64,000 nucleotides of DNA from Karstenula rhodostoma CBS 690.94 (GCA_010093485.1 MU001508.1:138051-202050), one strand, 5' to 3'. Positions 45,755 through 58,159 are shown, numbered from the stretch's first letter. Program-made: numbers and translations. The notes: generated from the letters alone by a model not told the origin.

Positions 45755-47039
45755 ATGAACACCCGGCCAGTTCTTGACCCGACCCAACAGCCCTTTGCTT
45801 TGGCTGCCGCGTTCAACGAGACCAACACCTTCTTCTCCGTCGCACACGAGCACGGCTTCAAAGGTACGAAGCCACCTCGATGCAGAAAGACCGCCGCTGA
45901 TCGATACAGTGTTTCGCGCGGCAACATGCGAACCGAGGATAGGTCGAGGTACAGTACTCGCTCGCGCAGCTGTATACTTTATCTGACTTCATGCAGACCT
46001 CAGCGGCGGCATCGGCTGCGCTGACATGGTCGGCACCACAAACTACATCATCCTGGCTGGAGGAGGCAGGTCGCCGCACTTTCCCTCGAACAAGGTAGGA
46101 CGTTGCCGCGAGGATGCCCATTTGTTTGCTGGAGGCTGACACGTACAGATACAATTCTGGAATGACCAAATACAACAGGTTGCTGGCTCGCTCGAGTTGA
46201 AGGCGCCCGTACTCCGCGTACGCGCCACCAAGGAGTTTCTCGTTGTCGTCCTTCCGTTCCAAGTCGTCACATACAAGATGGGGAACCCTGCGCAGAAGAT
46301 CCATGCGTATGATACAGTGGAAAACCCGTTAGGGCTGTGCTCCTTCGAGAAGAACATCGTGGCAATGCCTGGCGCAAACCCCGGCCAGGTCAGGCTTGTC
46401 AGGCTTGTCGATGGCAACCTCAACCCACGTGTTACTCTCATCCCCGCGCACACCGGCTATCTGCGCGCCATCGCTTTGAATACGACAGCCGACAAGGTGG
46501 CCACCGCGAGCGAGAAAGGCACAATCATCCGGCTCTGGGCCGTAGAATCCGGCACCAAGCTCGGCGAGTTTCGTCGTGGAATAGACGAAGCTGCCATTTT
46601 CTCAATCGCTTTCTCGCCGTGCGACAGTATGCTTGCTGTAACGTCTGACAAGTCCACCGTACACGTCTTCGACCTTCCCAACGGTGTCCAGACAGCTGCA
46701 GATATCGACCCTAAGAAACATAAGTACGGAATCCTTGCGAAGCTTCCGCTTCTCCCTCGTCAGTTATCCGACATCTATTCCAGCGCCTCAACTCGCTTCG
46801 AAATGGGCGATGAATTGGGCGGGTGGAGCACACAGTCAAAGGCTGCCACAAAGGAGGTCCTTAGCAAGTTCTCTCCGGAACGTGTTCCCACGAAGGGTCT
46901 CCTTGGGTGGATATCCAAGCATGAGTTTCTGATCGTTGGTGCCGGTCAGGACGCGCGATGGGAGAAATTTGAGGTGCGCATCGACGAAGCACACAACAAA
47001 TACATTCAACGCGTAGCCTGGAAGAGATACCTGGTCTGA
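45755..47039 (+). CDS. PROPPIN beta-propeller, Hsv2/Atg18 family
   Basis: Model join(45755..45863,45910..45948,45997..46094,46149..47039), 378 residues. The 39-base second exon (VFRAATCEPRIGR) is needed to give the usual GFK-VF...CE...RDLSGGIGCADM sequence. Introns are 46, 48 and 54 bases with GTACGA, GTACAG and GTAGGA donors. Seven-bladed propeller features: LAGGGRSPHFPSNKIQFWND, LRVRATKEFLVVVLP, NPLGLCSFE, LIPAHTGYLRAIALN and IRLWAVESGTKLGEFRRGID. FRRG is the phosphoinositide-binding motif that defines PROPPINs. FSIAFSPCDSMLAVTSDKST and DVFDL-like VHVFDLPNG follow. The short length and LLPRQLSDIYSS point to Hsv2/WIPI3-4 rather than Atg18. The expected role is PtdIns3P-dependent autophagy or micro-autophagy. 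Confidence 0.9.
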
Positions 47040-50000
47040 GAGCACGACCTTTCGTCATATACGATTGATGCGATGATGCACGGAAAATACTGCACAGAGG
47101 ACTAGGGCCACGACATGAATCCAAAGATCATCTTTGAGAATAAATTCCCTCATACGGCGATCCCAGCGAGGGTTACATCCGATTCCTGTCATGTCTACGT
47201 TTATACAAAATCATACACCACACGAGTTGACACCATCGAGTCAAAAAAGGTAGCTCGCTCCATGTCGTGGACTTGTCGGAAGTGAGAATATCTGTCCGTT
47301 GACACCTTGTAGTAGGCATAGGAAAAACCTCGACGTTCTTATCTAGCGTACATGGTAAGCGTGCCCAAGCTTACTCTGTTCCCACTGTGCTTTTTCCAGC
47401 CTAAGTGACATACTATTGTTAATGAAGAGAAAGCATCAACACGTCACACAGGTGTCCAGGCCAAAGTTGGGCAGCATCCGCACATGCTGTAAATCTGGTC
47501 TTTGGGTGCTATGGATCCGATCCGAGCCAGTCTGGACCCTACGTACATGCTCACGTCGGTTAAAAGCATGGCGCAGATATGCCTACGCAGATATGCCGAT
47601 CTGGAGACTCGTACGAGCTACGGACGCCGGTATTTGCTGCTGGGCGTCCGGCAGCTGCTCTCTCCGCCCGCAAGCAAGACAAATTGCCGCCGTATGCTCT
47701 ACTCCGAGGGTGAAACTTGTCGACGTGGCAAATGCTTCCCACCACACGCCCTGTAACCGAGAGCGAGACGCGGCCCATAATGCCCTTGCTCGGTGATCCA
47801 CGGCCAAGCTCTGGCCGGGTAGCCCTCGAAGTTCACCAACACCGAGACATATGCACTCATCGAGTTAGCCGATCAAATGGAGCTGAGGACTGGGGTTAAG
47901 TGGCGGCGGCGTGGAAGGAGTCTGCCAGGGGAAAGGTCGATGACGAGGCCATTATCCTCTAGGACATTGGTGAGCCTGAGCCCATCTTGTGGTGGTGTTG
48001 AGGGCTCCTTCCTTATCTGTGATTCACTTTGTTCAAGCATTGTTGTGCACTTGGTCTTCGCGCACATACACGTCATAGATAGTCTCACACGTTTTAGAAA
48101 CCATGGCCTAATTGACGCTCACCCAGACTGCTGAATTGAATAGCAAGTCCTTGGACGCGGCATCGAAGCGCTCCTTCCTCCGCTGCGACTTCCCCGCTTG
48201 TGAGAACACCTTTCCCAGCACTCCCCACCTCGACCGTGGCACCGCAACTCACAGCAGCATCCACATATGGCGGGCCAAAAAGGCCCCTTCTTTGACGCCA
48301 TTCTCAGACCTCGCTTGTCAGGCACACGACACCACCATGGGGGAGTAACCGCATAGCCTGATCGGTCGATCCCTATGCATTGGTACCCAGACAGGGCGCG
48401 CTTAACTATACAGACTGGGTCGTTGGGCGTAACCCGCTACGTGCAGGCGCAATACATGTAGCTTAGGGCCCATCCTAGGTTCACTTCCCCAGACACACGG
48501 GGGAAGCATCATGTTTACGTCGGTACATACACGTTTAATTAGGCTCTAGAGCCGGAGAGCTTCCCGCATCGGTGAACACTTACATATACATCCGCAATGC
48601 TGGCTCCATCGCTACGAGCTGCTCCCCAGTCTGATCGGTGAGCGGCCCTGCCTCAGTTCTCGTCACATGCATCAGTGCTGTCCAGTCTTATCGGTCCAGG
48701 TATCCAAGCTCTACCTTGGATGGACAGCCGCATCCTGGGGGATTGCAAAGCTGGGCCATGTGCTCTCCGGCACTTCGCGAGATGGAATGCCACCAGGTAT
48801 TTCTTCCAACAGTCGACCTTGGAGTGAAGAACACGTTGCTCACGGTCGGTTGTTTTACTTGAACTCAACGGTGAGTTTCGAGCGGGGCAAGCAAATCATC
48901 TCCAGGACGCACAAATGATGGGGCCCTGTATCCGAAAGTTGTCCCACAACACAATATCCTTTCCACTACCTGTGGGATACCGAGAGAAGATGTGCATCCA
49001 ACTGTGCATATTTGCGCAAGCCTAGTCGCTTCATCGCCACAACTGGCTGGTCATGCAAGTTAACAGCAAGTTTACGTGGCTATACGGTGGGCTTAGGTCA
49101 GGGAATGCCTCCACTGCTACAACGGAAGAGGGCGCACCGTTTAGGATGCCTGAAGCAAGCTAGCAGTCCAGGAAATCCGCATCGCAGTGTAGGGTAACAG
49201 CCCGCATTTCAAAAGGTCGATGGCCAGCAATAGACGTGGCATTGGATCTACCACATGTCGATCGTCTTATGGTTCAGGCCATCTACCGTCACGAATCATG
49301 AGCCCAGGCATCTTTCGGACCGCGGGAGAGTCTTCCTGCAGGTCGGGATGCCGACGGCTGTCAGCAGCACCCGAGTTCCTTACAAAAGCTTCAGGTTCCA
49401 ATCCAACATAGGTGTCAAGCTCTGCAGAGATTGGGTCGGGATAGAATCGTACCAAAGGGAGATGGCACTGTCGCGGCAACAAAGGCTGCAGCGTCCTGCA
49501 GGCGTTCCCAAAAGACAAATGCACGATTGGATAACCACGACGAGGGCACGAGGTCCCGATTGGCGATGGTTGACGTCGAGGGTGTCTGAACCAGTCGGCT
49601 TTACTGTCCCTTGGAAAGCAGCATGGACAAGGCTGGGGTCATGTTGCAACTGGGCAGCGTGGCCAGACAAGGGGCCCAGCATCAACGCTGGCGGTCCTGG
49701 CTGAGACGAGTGTTGTGGGTAGCTTAACGACGGGTTGGAGGAACGGGCCGGATATGTGCAATGTCAAAGGCGGCGTGGGTTGACGGAAAGCGCGGGTTCG
49801 TGGTGACTGCAGCGGCAAGAGACGAGTGCGACTGCGATTTGGAGCAGCAAACAAACACGGCGTCTCTGAAGCGAGGTGTGGTATGCTGCGAAGGGTCAGA
49901 AAGGGTTTTCTGACGGCTCCTGCATGTGGTGTGGGATAAGAAGGAGCGAACGGAGGTTCGTCAATGGACCCGTCCTCAAGGATTGTCTCGGATGGCACAG

Positions 50001-50451
50001 CGTGTACCCCGCCCTGGCCCGGTTTTCTTACGCGTCGTTGCTTACGCGGCATTTCGAGACGGAGAAGCATATCGCGGTTTGCGCGCCTACATGGAGAAAT
50101 GGGAGAGGGGTTCACTAGATATAAGGGCCGTGGGCTAACGGGCGGGCTGGTACCGATGCGGCCACGGCCAGCCAAATAGCGCACATTGCGGAACTGTGCA
50201 CCCCCATCGTGCAGTTGTGGATGCTGCAGCGGGCTACGGGCAGGTATTCGGATACGCTGCCAGACAGGCTGGGCATGGCGTCGAAGAAGACGGTACCTGC
50301 CCACTGCCCACTGCGCATTGCCCCAGGTGGTGCTGTCTTGGCCGGCGGTGGTGGCGAGTCGCGACACATTGCACAGTTTCGGGTTAGCGAGCGCTCGGAT
50401 GGGGAAACAAGGCCAAAGGCCTCAGCAACGAAGCTATGCGCCGATCTCTGG

Positions 50452-50499
<48 letters not shown>

Positions 50500-51673
50500 C
50501 TGGCTGGCAGGCTGGCTGGCCCCACCGGCGCGGCTCTGGGACACCAGGTGTCACCGTGGAACCGCTGTGTCACCGGTCTCGGTCTCGTGTCCCGGTCGAC
50601 ACATTGGGCCTGGCCGTCACGTCTCCTCCGAATCTTCACCCACAAGACACAAGACACAAGACACACGGTGCCGGGGCCGGGGCCGGTGCCGTGCATCAGC
50701 TGCTGCTGAACATGACTCCAGACTCGCCAGAGCTCGGCCTGCGATTCGATTCCCTGACGCCCCGCACACCGGTCGGCTGAGGACGCTTGCGGCGCCAGAG
50801 GAGGCTTGCTGTGTACCTTTCGAGCTCGCCGTGCAACCATGTCCATTGGAAGTCCGTCATCCTTTGCCTCTTCAAGTGGGCCATTATCCGTTCAAGCCGC
50901 ATCCTGCCTGTTCCGCATGCGGGCAGCAATCGGTCGGGGAGCCAAGGCACCGCTTCCGCCATGTACTCGCTGCATTGCCTTCACACGTGTGCATGGAGAA
51001 GCGCGACAAGTTGCACTGCCATGGACATGCTCACCAATCCGAGTGCAGAACCGCCTAGCCAGGTCAACCTTCCTCTCCTCGCTACCTCGCCCACTTACCA
51101 CTACGAGCACGCCAGCCCTGTCGAGTGTACCTCGACCTCGAAATCGGGGCCAGGGGGGTCCTGTCTGGACTCACTTTCCCAATGCACTGTTCCTCGACCG
51201 TGCGCGCGCCCGCCGCCGCCCCCCATAGTTTCCACGCGATTCTCGCCGTGGGCTAGAAAATTACGCCTCCCCTAGGCCCTCACTTGCGGCACACCACATT
51301 CCTATAGTCTTTCGGAAGCATGCCAAGACCTCAGTTGCCTAGAGCTGCTGCACTATGCCACCTCCGCTCGCTGGTGGGGAAGCTTGGTTTGATTCTGCAT
51401 TCAATGTTGTTCATACATTTGCATGGGCCCACCGTGCCCCTGTCCGCTGTCATCGTGGCCTCAGATGTCATAGTGGTGCAGCACGTCGTACAGCCATAAC
51501 ACCATCTAGTGCCATCCTCTCCTGCGCCATAAAGCCACAGCCCTGCCCCCACCGGCCTTTTGGTCCCTCGTTCCTGGACCACCTGTTTTCCCTTGTCTTA
51601 GCTTCTTGAAAGTCTCTTCTTGCTTGCTTCCCCGGCGCATATCTTTTCCTACATTCACTCGAGGACGAGTACC
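47040..51673. other. 4.6 kb gene-poor region with microsatellites
   Basis: I cannot support a gene. Longer frames at 49639-50367 and 50115-51058 owe their length to GC-rich low-complexity sequence around a GGCA array (50453-50520) and an ACACAAG array (50640-50666). No transposase motif, tRNA or conserved domain is apparent. Confidence 0.45.
50453..50520 (+). repeat. (GGCA)n microsatellite
   Basis: About twelve perfect GGCA units followed by GGCT/GGCA variants. Confidence 0.95.
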
Positions 51674-53239
51674 ATGACGAAACCACAAGAATCTATACCG
51701 CCGGTACGCGTCCTCGCAAGCTTCCTGCTGGTGCCATGTACTGACCCAATGCACAGGCAGCAGATATCCTTGGGGTAGGGTCCTTCTTTATCTACGACGA
51801 GCGCATTGGCACTGACAGATCTTTCTGTGAATGTAGACCATCGGAACAGGTTAGTGATTCTCCTCGGTACACGATGGAATGTAGGCTAATGTTCCGAAGT
51901 GTAAGCCAACTTTGACGACGCCTGCAAGACTCTGACACTGACAACTCTTGGACTGTTGTAGTTGCTGGTGTGTTCAAGTAAGTGTCAAACCCGCCAATCA
52001 AGGCAGACGTACAAGACTCACCCATCATAGATACTTCCGCAGTAAGCTCACACGTCGGGTGTCTGAATAAACGCTCACATACCGTAGAATATGGCACAAC
52101 TGGCGCCGAAAGAATACGGATGGGCTGCCGGGTACTATGTTGATGCTGTGGGCTTCATGTACGCCATCATACGCTGTGGTCCTGCAACGAAGAGCTGATC
52201 ATGCCAGGCGCTGTACCGTTTGGAGTCTATGCCGTAGTCCAGGCAAGTTTGTCTACACTCCACAACATGGTGTGTGCTGACAGCTGCTAGAAATTTAGTC
52301 TGGCCCTTCAACTGCAACCACAATGTTTCGGCGGCCTCACCCTCATTGCGTGGGGCCAAACTCTCTACTACGGCAAGTGAGTAGCTTCTCTCCCAAGTGC
52401 CCACTTTGAGCTTCTCTGACAGGACACAGCAAATGGAGAGCGTGGACTGCAGCGGCAGCTACCGTGGGCATGGTGGTTGCTTTCGCTGCATCAGAAGCTA
52501 TCCTTATCCTGACGCTCCGCGTACGTTCCGATTTTTCGAACCATCCAATGATGTCCCATACTGACGGACCAAGATACCGTACTACAAAGGAGTCGAATGG
52601 CCCATGATGATGATGGCCATCTTAGCTTCGGTCATGCAGTGCCTGGGTCTGGTGATGCCGTACTTTGAGCTAGCCAAGCGACAAGGTCGCGTTATCGGCA
52701 TTGGTACGACATGACATCTGCGACCTGAAATTTTGCTCACGAGTGTAGACTTCTGGTTCCTTCTCATTGATTACTCGGGCGCCTTTTTCTCCTTGATGGC
52801 TCTAGTTGCACAGCACACTTTTGATGTGCTCGGTGGATCCATGTACATTGTAGCGTGAGTGAATTCTCAGCATGGTCGAACAGCATACTGACAATCCCCC
52901 AGCATGACGCTCGAAACCGGCATTTTCATGTCCCAGGCTATATGGCTATGGCGCGTACGACACATCCGGGACGAAGCGAAGAAGCTGGGCATGACATACG
53001 ACGAGTACGTCGATGCGCACCCAACGAAGAAGCTATCGCGGAAAGCATCCTTGGAAACAGTCGCCGACGTGGAGGCAGCCCACGCCGAGGAACCAGCAGT
53101 ACCGGAAAAGTGCCTCTCTAGGACACCGGATACTGCTTCCGCGCAAGAGCCAACGGGTACGAATACGAATACCAGCACTGCTCAATTGAACGAGCAAGCC
53201 CTCGAAGCACCCGAGAAAGCGGTTACCTCGAGCCGATAA
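51674..53239 (+). CDS. PQ-loop repeat membrane protein, 13 exons including a 1-nt exon
   Basis: Model join(51674..51703,51757..51774,51837..51849,51900..51900,51962..51977,52031..52041,52088..52158,52208..52242,52291..52376,52430..52520,52574..52703,52749..52854,52903..53239), 945 coding bases, 314 residues, all phases consistent. It encodes AADILGTIGTVCWCVQILPQ and IWHNWRRKNTDGLPGTMLML (first PQ-loop), then VPFGVYAVVQ, QPQCFGGLTLIAWGQTLYYG, and a second loop LVMPYFELAKRQGRVIGIDF followed by DYSGAFFSLMALVAQ. Seven hydrophobic helices are visible, as in cystinosin/Ypq-type transporters of vacuolar membranes. The tail is hydrophilic and acidic. Exon 4 is the single T at 51900, flanked by CCGAAG and GTAAGC; without it the V codon and frame are lost. 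The intron after exon 8 begins GC (GCAAGT). Transport substrate unknown. Confidence 0.8.
51900..51900 (+). other. Predicted single-nucleotide exon
   Basis: The base T lies between an intron ending GGCTAATGTTCCGAAG and one starting GTAAGCC and containing CTGAC 20 bases before TTGTAG. Splicing all three pieces gives ACA-G+T+T-TGC-TGG, that is TVCW, the sequence expected of the family; omitting it shifts the frame. Confidence 0.55.
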
Positions 53240-54403
53240 CGAAAAATTCGAACGTCTGTGAACCAGCTCCGTCGTTCTTGCTCCGGCATCTGCCCCTGGC
53301 TGCAGTGCGCAGGTCCTCGCAGTCGCATCCACGCAGCCGTGCTGACCATGGATCGGCCGCATAATACACTTTTCCATTCTGCAAGCCACGATTCTGTCCC
53401 GCCGTTAACGGAGACGCAACTTCTCTCCCTGTTCCATTTCACCCAAAAAGTACAAAACATCTTCTTCACCATCTTGTATCAACAGCCATCTTTACTCTCG
53501 TCTATCCAAAAGCGCCGAAAACTCGGCTTGCCTCGCATGTTGCGATATCGTCCTTTGCAAGGCATCTATCTTATTTATTCCCTTAACCATTCTCGGTCGT
53601 GGCGCTGCGTGGGATTTTCCCATTTCGGTCTTGGCCGCGTTGACGACATTGCGCTACGAATAAAGTGCTTACCTGGACAACGCGGGTGTCCTGGGGTTGT
53701 TGTTGTTATTGTTGGTTCGTGGGGGGTTTGGCATCTACATGACATGGGTTTTTTTGGGGATTTACTGCGAAACAAAATGGGTGGCCTTTTTTTCTGTCTG
53801 CCTTATACCTGGTACTCTAATATACATATGCTGTTTCAGTGTCTCAGGTGTCTGTGACGATGCAGGCCAGTGCTGATGCTACTGATCAAGGGCAGTGCGT
53901 GCGGGAGGTTTGCAGCGAGGCATACAGCAGACACAGGTACCGCTGGTAGATGCGAAGGAGTCTACCTACCCACCCCGTTACGAAGCGCGGCTGCAGACGA
54001 CCGCAAAGGCCCCCCCACCCCCATCCTCAAAAGCCCAGACCCAGACCGTTGCGCCCCCGCAGCCGTTCGTTCCTGGCATGACCTGACCGGAAGCGGACGC
54101 CACGACGCATGCACGACTCGTTCGACCGCGCACAGCACAGCACATCACAGCACACGTCGCCCGGCCTCACCGCATCGCATCGCGCCTGCAGCCAGCCTCC
54201 TTCCTTCTTTCGTTCGTTCTGCTCTCCTCCGTCCCGTCCCGGTCGCCCCGCACAATAGCACACGTATCTGAGGGGAACGCACGTACCTACCTACCTACCT
54301 ACCCACCTACCTAGACGGACGTACCAAGGATCCTAGCGGGCCGCCCCCAACAACGTCCATCCGGAACAGCAAGAAAAAGAAAAAGAAATAAAAATAAAAA
54401 TAA
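53240..54403. other. Intergenic with a CTAC microsatellite
   Basis: No gene is supported. The 53258-53857 frame overlaps the 3' flank and has no motif. A (CTAC)n array (54284-54312) and A-rich sequence precede the phosphatase start. Confidence 0.45.
54284..54312 (+). repeat. (CTAC)n microsatellite
   Basis: About seven CTAC units with one CCAC variant, in the leader region of the phosphatase gene. Confidence 0.9.
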
Positions 54404-55488
54404 ATGGCGCCACCACTCCCCTCCCCGCCCTTCTACGATGTTCCGAACCTCGATAACTTCCGGGACGCGGCGCTCGCGTGTGGCGGGTTGACGACGGAAG
54501 ATGGGGGGAGAGTCAGGCCTGGCGTGCTGTTTCGCAGTGCCGAGGTTGGGAAGGTGGATGCGGGGGGGTGGGGGAGGGTGTATGGGATTGGGGTGAGTTT
54601 AGTTTTGAGTTTTAGGGTGTTATTGTCTGAGTAGATTGGACTGTGCTACCTACTACTGCTGCTGCTGTTTTCCCCCCAACACTGTACTTGCACTAACATA
54701 CCCCACTCAGATCGCGCATGTGTTTGACCTGCGGAGCAAGCAGGAAGTCGAGCGGGGCTGGGCGGGCGTCACGGGCGAAGAAGCAGGCAGCGACGCAGCG
54801 CAGGGCTGGGAAGCGGGTCTGAGCAGCGCGGGCGTGGAGAGGACGTGGGTCCCTGTGTTTAAGGTGGAGGACTATAGCCCTGAGAAGCTGGCTGTGCGAT
54901 ACATGGTATGATGCTGTTCCTCCCGTCCCTACCCATCCAGGGTTGACGTGGCCGCAGAAATACCTCGACAAAGACGTCGACGGCTTCGTCTCCGCCTACC
55001 ACGACATCCTCACCGACGGCGGCCCCGCCTACCGCACCATCCTCCTCTACCTCGCCGCCCTCCCCCCGCCCCCCACCTCCTCCTCCATCTCCATCGGCGC
55101 TCTCATCCACTGCACCGCAGGCAAAGACCGCACGGGCGTCTTCTTCGGCCTGCTCCTCAGCTTCCTGGGCGTCCCCGACGCCCTCATCGCCGACGAGTAT
55201 CACCTCACCGAGCAGGGCCTGCAGCACATGTACGAAGCGGTTGTGCCGCGGCTGATGGCGAGTCCGGCGTTTGAGCGGTACCAGCGGGAGAAGCTGGGCG
55301 GGGGGAGCGAGGAGGACGGGAAGGCGGCGGCGCTGCGGATGCTGGGCGCGAAGAGGGAGAGTATGCTTGCGGCGTTGGGTATGTTGAGGGGGGAGTGGGG
55401 TAGTGCGGAAGGGTATATGAGGGAGGTTTGTGGGCTGGGGGATGGGGAGTTGGGGGCGCTGAGGAGGAACTTACTTGTGCGTGATTAG
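54404..55488 (+). CDS. Tyrosine phosphatase family protein (C-x5-R type)
   Basis: Model join(54404..54592,54711..54905,54958..55488), 304 residues; introns have GTGAGT..CTCAG and GTATGA..CGCAG sites and phase 0. The protein opens with FYDVPNLDNFRDAALACGGL, the NFRD start of this family, with GGRVRPGVLFRSAEV next; IAHVFDLRSKQEVERG is the following beta-strand. The active site is LIHCTAGKDRTGVFFGLLLS (C-x5-R, with Cys ~residue 175 and Lys-Asp-Arg in the loop), then DEYHLTEQGLQHMYE. The HCTAGKDRTG loop is typical of fungal phosphatases that may act on phosphotyrosine or phosphoinositides; the substrate is unknown. No targeting signal is visible. Confidence 0.9.
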
Positions 55489-55722
55489 ATGCGCTGGTAT
55501 ATATATATGTAGACGAGGAGGGGTGCGCTAGACGTAGACGCGGCTTTCCGCTACAGAGACACAATCCCCTGCTGCACTGGTAAGCTCGTCGTTGCAGCAC
55601 CACAAGTCGAGCACAGCGGTATACATCAATACGTAGACTGAGCACCAAGACTTCCATCCTAGTCCAGCATCAAACCCGCTTCCACCCTGTTCAAACCCCT
55701 ACCCGCCCGCAACAACTACCGC
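55489..55722. other. Convergent 3' flanks
   Basis: The 234 bases lie between two gene ends facing each other. No terminator-specific motif can be named. Confidence 0.4.
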
Positions 55723-57738
55723 TTACAACTCCCCCCTCTTCTTCCCCGTCTTCTCCTCCACAACATAAACCTCCCTCGGCGCCCTCCACTCCCCACCCGT
55801 CCACCCATCATCCTCCTCCTCCTCCTCCGCGAGCAAAACACCCCGCGCGTCCTCCGTCTTGGGCGGGTATTCGTCTTCGTCTTCCTTTTCTTCGTCCTCG
55901 GCTTCGGAGATCAGCTCGTCGACCCACTCGAAAGTACCGGTTGATTGGATGGAGCGTGCGTACTCGAGCTCGATGTCGGGTTCGGAGGGGTTGCTTAGTT
56001 GGTCGGCGAGCTCGATGTCCGATCCGGCGGGGTTGCTTATTTGGTCGGCGACCCAGTCGGACGTGTGGGAGTGGGCGGGGGAGAGGGAGAGGGAGAGGGA
56101 GAGGGGGGATTGCGGACGGGGTTGGTCGTCTCCAAGATTCATCTCGTCTTCGTTGCCATTGCTTCTTTCGTCGTTGGCTGTGTCAGCGTCCTCGTCGTCG
56201 TCATCCTCGTCCCCGTCTTCGTCATCATCTTCATCCTCATCCTCATCGTCATACCTGACCTTCTCCCCATAATCATCATACCTGATCTTCTCCCCATTCG
56301 AATCAATATCCCCCGTATCATCCGTCCCCTGCACAACGTTAGCCCACCTTGATCCGGCTCAATCCCAGCCACGCAAACTCACCTGCGAAAAATTATACGT
56401 CCCGTCGATGAAATCCTTGAACCACACCCTCAGCTCGAACCCATCCTTATCCCAATCCCGCGTCTGTACCGTCCAACACCCTGAGTGGAAGTGCATGTAC
56501 TTGAGTTGGTACTGTACCGCGCGGCAGTTATCCGTACACATGATCTGGAAATTATCCAGCTCGGGGCAGTACGTTCGCTTGATGGCTTTCCAGGCTTCGA
56601 CTTCCGCGGCGTCTTTGACGTCGCGGCAGTCATACAGATACAGGTGTGCGATGTTGGGCGGCAGGTTTGCGTACCGCATGCGGCGGTATTCGATCTTGAA
56701 TATCTTGAGGCGGGGGAGATCTTGGAAGGAGGGATACGCCGGGAGCGTTTGTGCGGGGCTGTAGTCGTCCATCCTCTCCCACACGTTGATGCAGTTGAGG
56801 GAGAGCTCTTCCAGTGAGTCCTTGTGGCGGGATAATGCAGCGTGGAGGGAGTCTACGTCGAGTTCTTGACGCCAGAAGCGTCGACGGCCCTCGTACTTGT
56901 CGTCTTCCCAGATTTTGAAGTGGAATTTGGTTAGACGGCGACAGGATCTGATGATGCGCTGCAGAATTTCGTTGGTCATGGGGCAATTCTTGATCCATAG
57001 CTCTTCGATGCCCAACGCTCCTTCCTCGACGCGCCACTGTGCGCTGTCTCGGTCTTTCCGCTTTCGATTCACACCGGCTATGTCAAAGTGCTTCAGTCTC
57101 AACTTCTTGAGCTGTGGCAGCGAGACGATCAGCGGCATGATCCTTTCGAATTCTCCATCCGGGTCCCACAATGCCAACTCTCTCACGTTTGCAAGATAGA
57201 GTGCCGACTCGGGTCCGAGTCTTAGATTCGTACTCGCCCGGCCGGATACCCACCCAAATCTCAAACGGAGTACCTCCAGCCGCGGGAGAAGAGATAAAAT
57301 CGCTTCGACATGCGGGAACACTTGAATCATCTTGTACTCCTCCTACATATCGCGTTTCTTGTTCGTGTTGAAGTACTGCGGCGCCGCACTCCGCAGGCCT
57401 CCAAGGTCAAAATCCGACGGAACAAACGATTCTGTCTCCTTTGCGGCATAGTCAATAGATTGGAGTGCAAGCTCTAATTCCTTAACGCTCTTCCTCAGCT
57501 CGGGGTGTCGCGCCAGCGTATCTGCAAAGCATAAGAGCTTCTCGCCGAGGCTTGACTTTTGCCAATGTCTCTTGCCATCGAAGATGAAATGGTGGTATAT
57601 CATGGGCTGCGCAATGTTGCATGCTGCTTTGCATGTGAGGCAGAGCGCCTTGAGGTCGACAAGCGGGCGATGACACAGGGCGACATATTCGATGATTTCT
57701 TGGATCGTCTCAGTGGGTAGATCGAGTAGGTACGCCAT
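55723..57738 (-). pseudogene. F-box/LRR protein gene interrupted by an in-frame TAG
   Basis: Model complement(join(55723..56328,56383..57738)); the intron (54 bases, GTGAGT..GTGCAG, phase 0) is sound. The N-terminus MAYLLDLPTETIQEIIEYVA is an F-box-like start. After residue ~131 the same frame hits TAG (57343-57345) and continues as EEYKMIQVFPHVEAILSLLP with leucine-rich repeats such as LPRLEVLRLRFGW, LPQLKKLRLKHFD and LGIEELWIKNCP. The C-terminus is an acidic Glu/Asp-rich tail with a SLSLSLSLS run encoded by a GAGGGA microsatellite. Everything except the one stop is open over more than 650 codons, so the break looks recent, or is an error or a readthrough site. F-box proteins recruit substrates to SCF ubiquitin ligases. 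No normal intron removes the stop. Confidence 0.65.
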
Positions 57739-58159
57739 TTTTTTATTATCAAAGGTCCCGTGGGTGGGAATTGACAGATAAAGGAGGCTGCGGGCTACCT
57801 TTGTATGCAGCTGGCGTATGTCAATCGGTACACGGCTGGCTGTGCCGCACTACTGCCTATTTGTTCTAGGCAGCCGCTCTCGCGCGATAGTGTTGTTACC
57901 ACAGAGTGGCACCTGCAAACTATTAGCTCTGTAGAGTCGCAGGCAGTTTCGTGAAGGATCTCAGCAGGCAGAGCAACGCCAAATGTTGAAAGGGTGTTGG
58001 CAAAGGGGGCGTTTCCAGCCCCCATGCTTCTAAGCTAATGACTGTGGCTGTGCACAACGCGACATACGCTGCGCTTGCAGTACCTACCTTGCCATTTCAT
58101 TATGGGGTGCTTTGCGTAGTCTGAGCATCGTATAAAAGCTGCGCTTGGGAATTACTCAC
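57739..58159. other. Intergenic, nothing recognised
   Basis: Between the F-box gene start and the right-hand end of the reductase relic; no motif continues the reductase here, so the relic's 3' half is missing. Confidence 0.45.

Noticed and set aside
49639..51058. Overlapping frames of 160-290 codons on both strands around the GGCA microsatellite
   Set aside because: Composition is driven by tetranucleotide repeats (runs of AGRQ/LPAC-type residues), no splice logic or domain is visible, and the frames contradict each other.
57331..57346. A 16-base 'intron' starting at GTAGGAGG that would remove the TAG in the F-box gene
   Set aside because: Too short for the spliceosome, and its removal shifts the frame of the long downstream open region.
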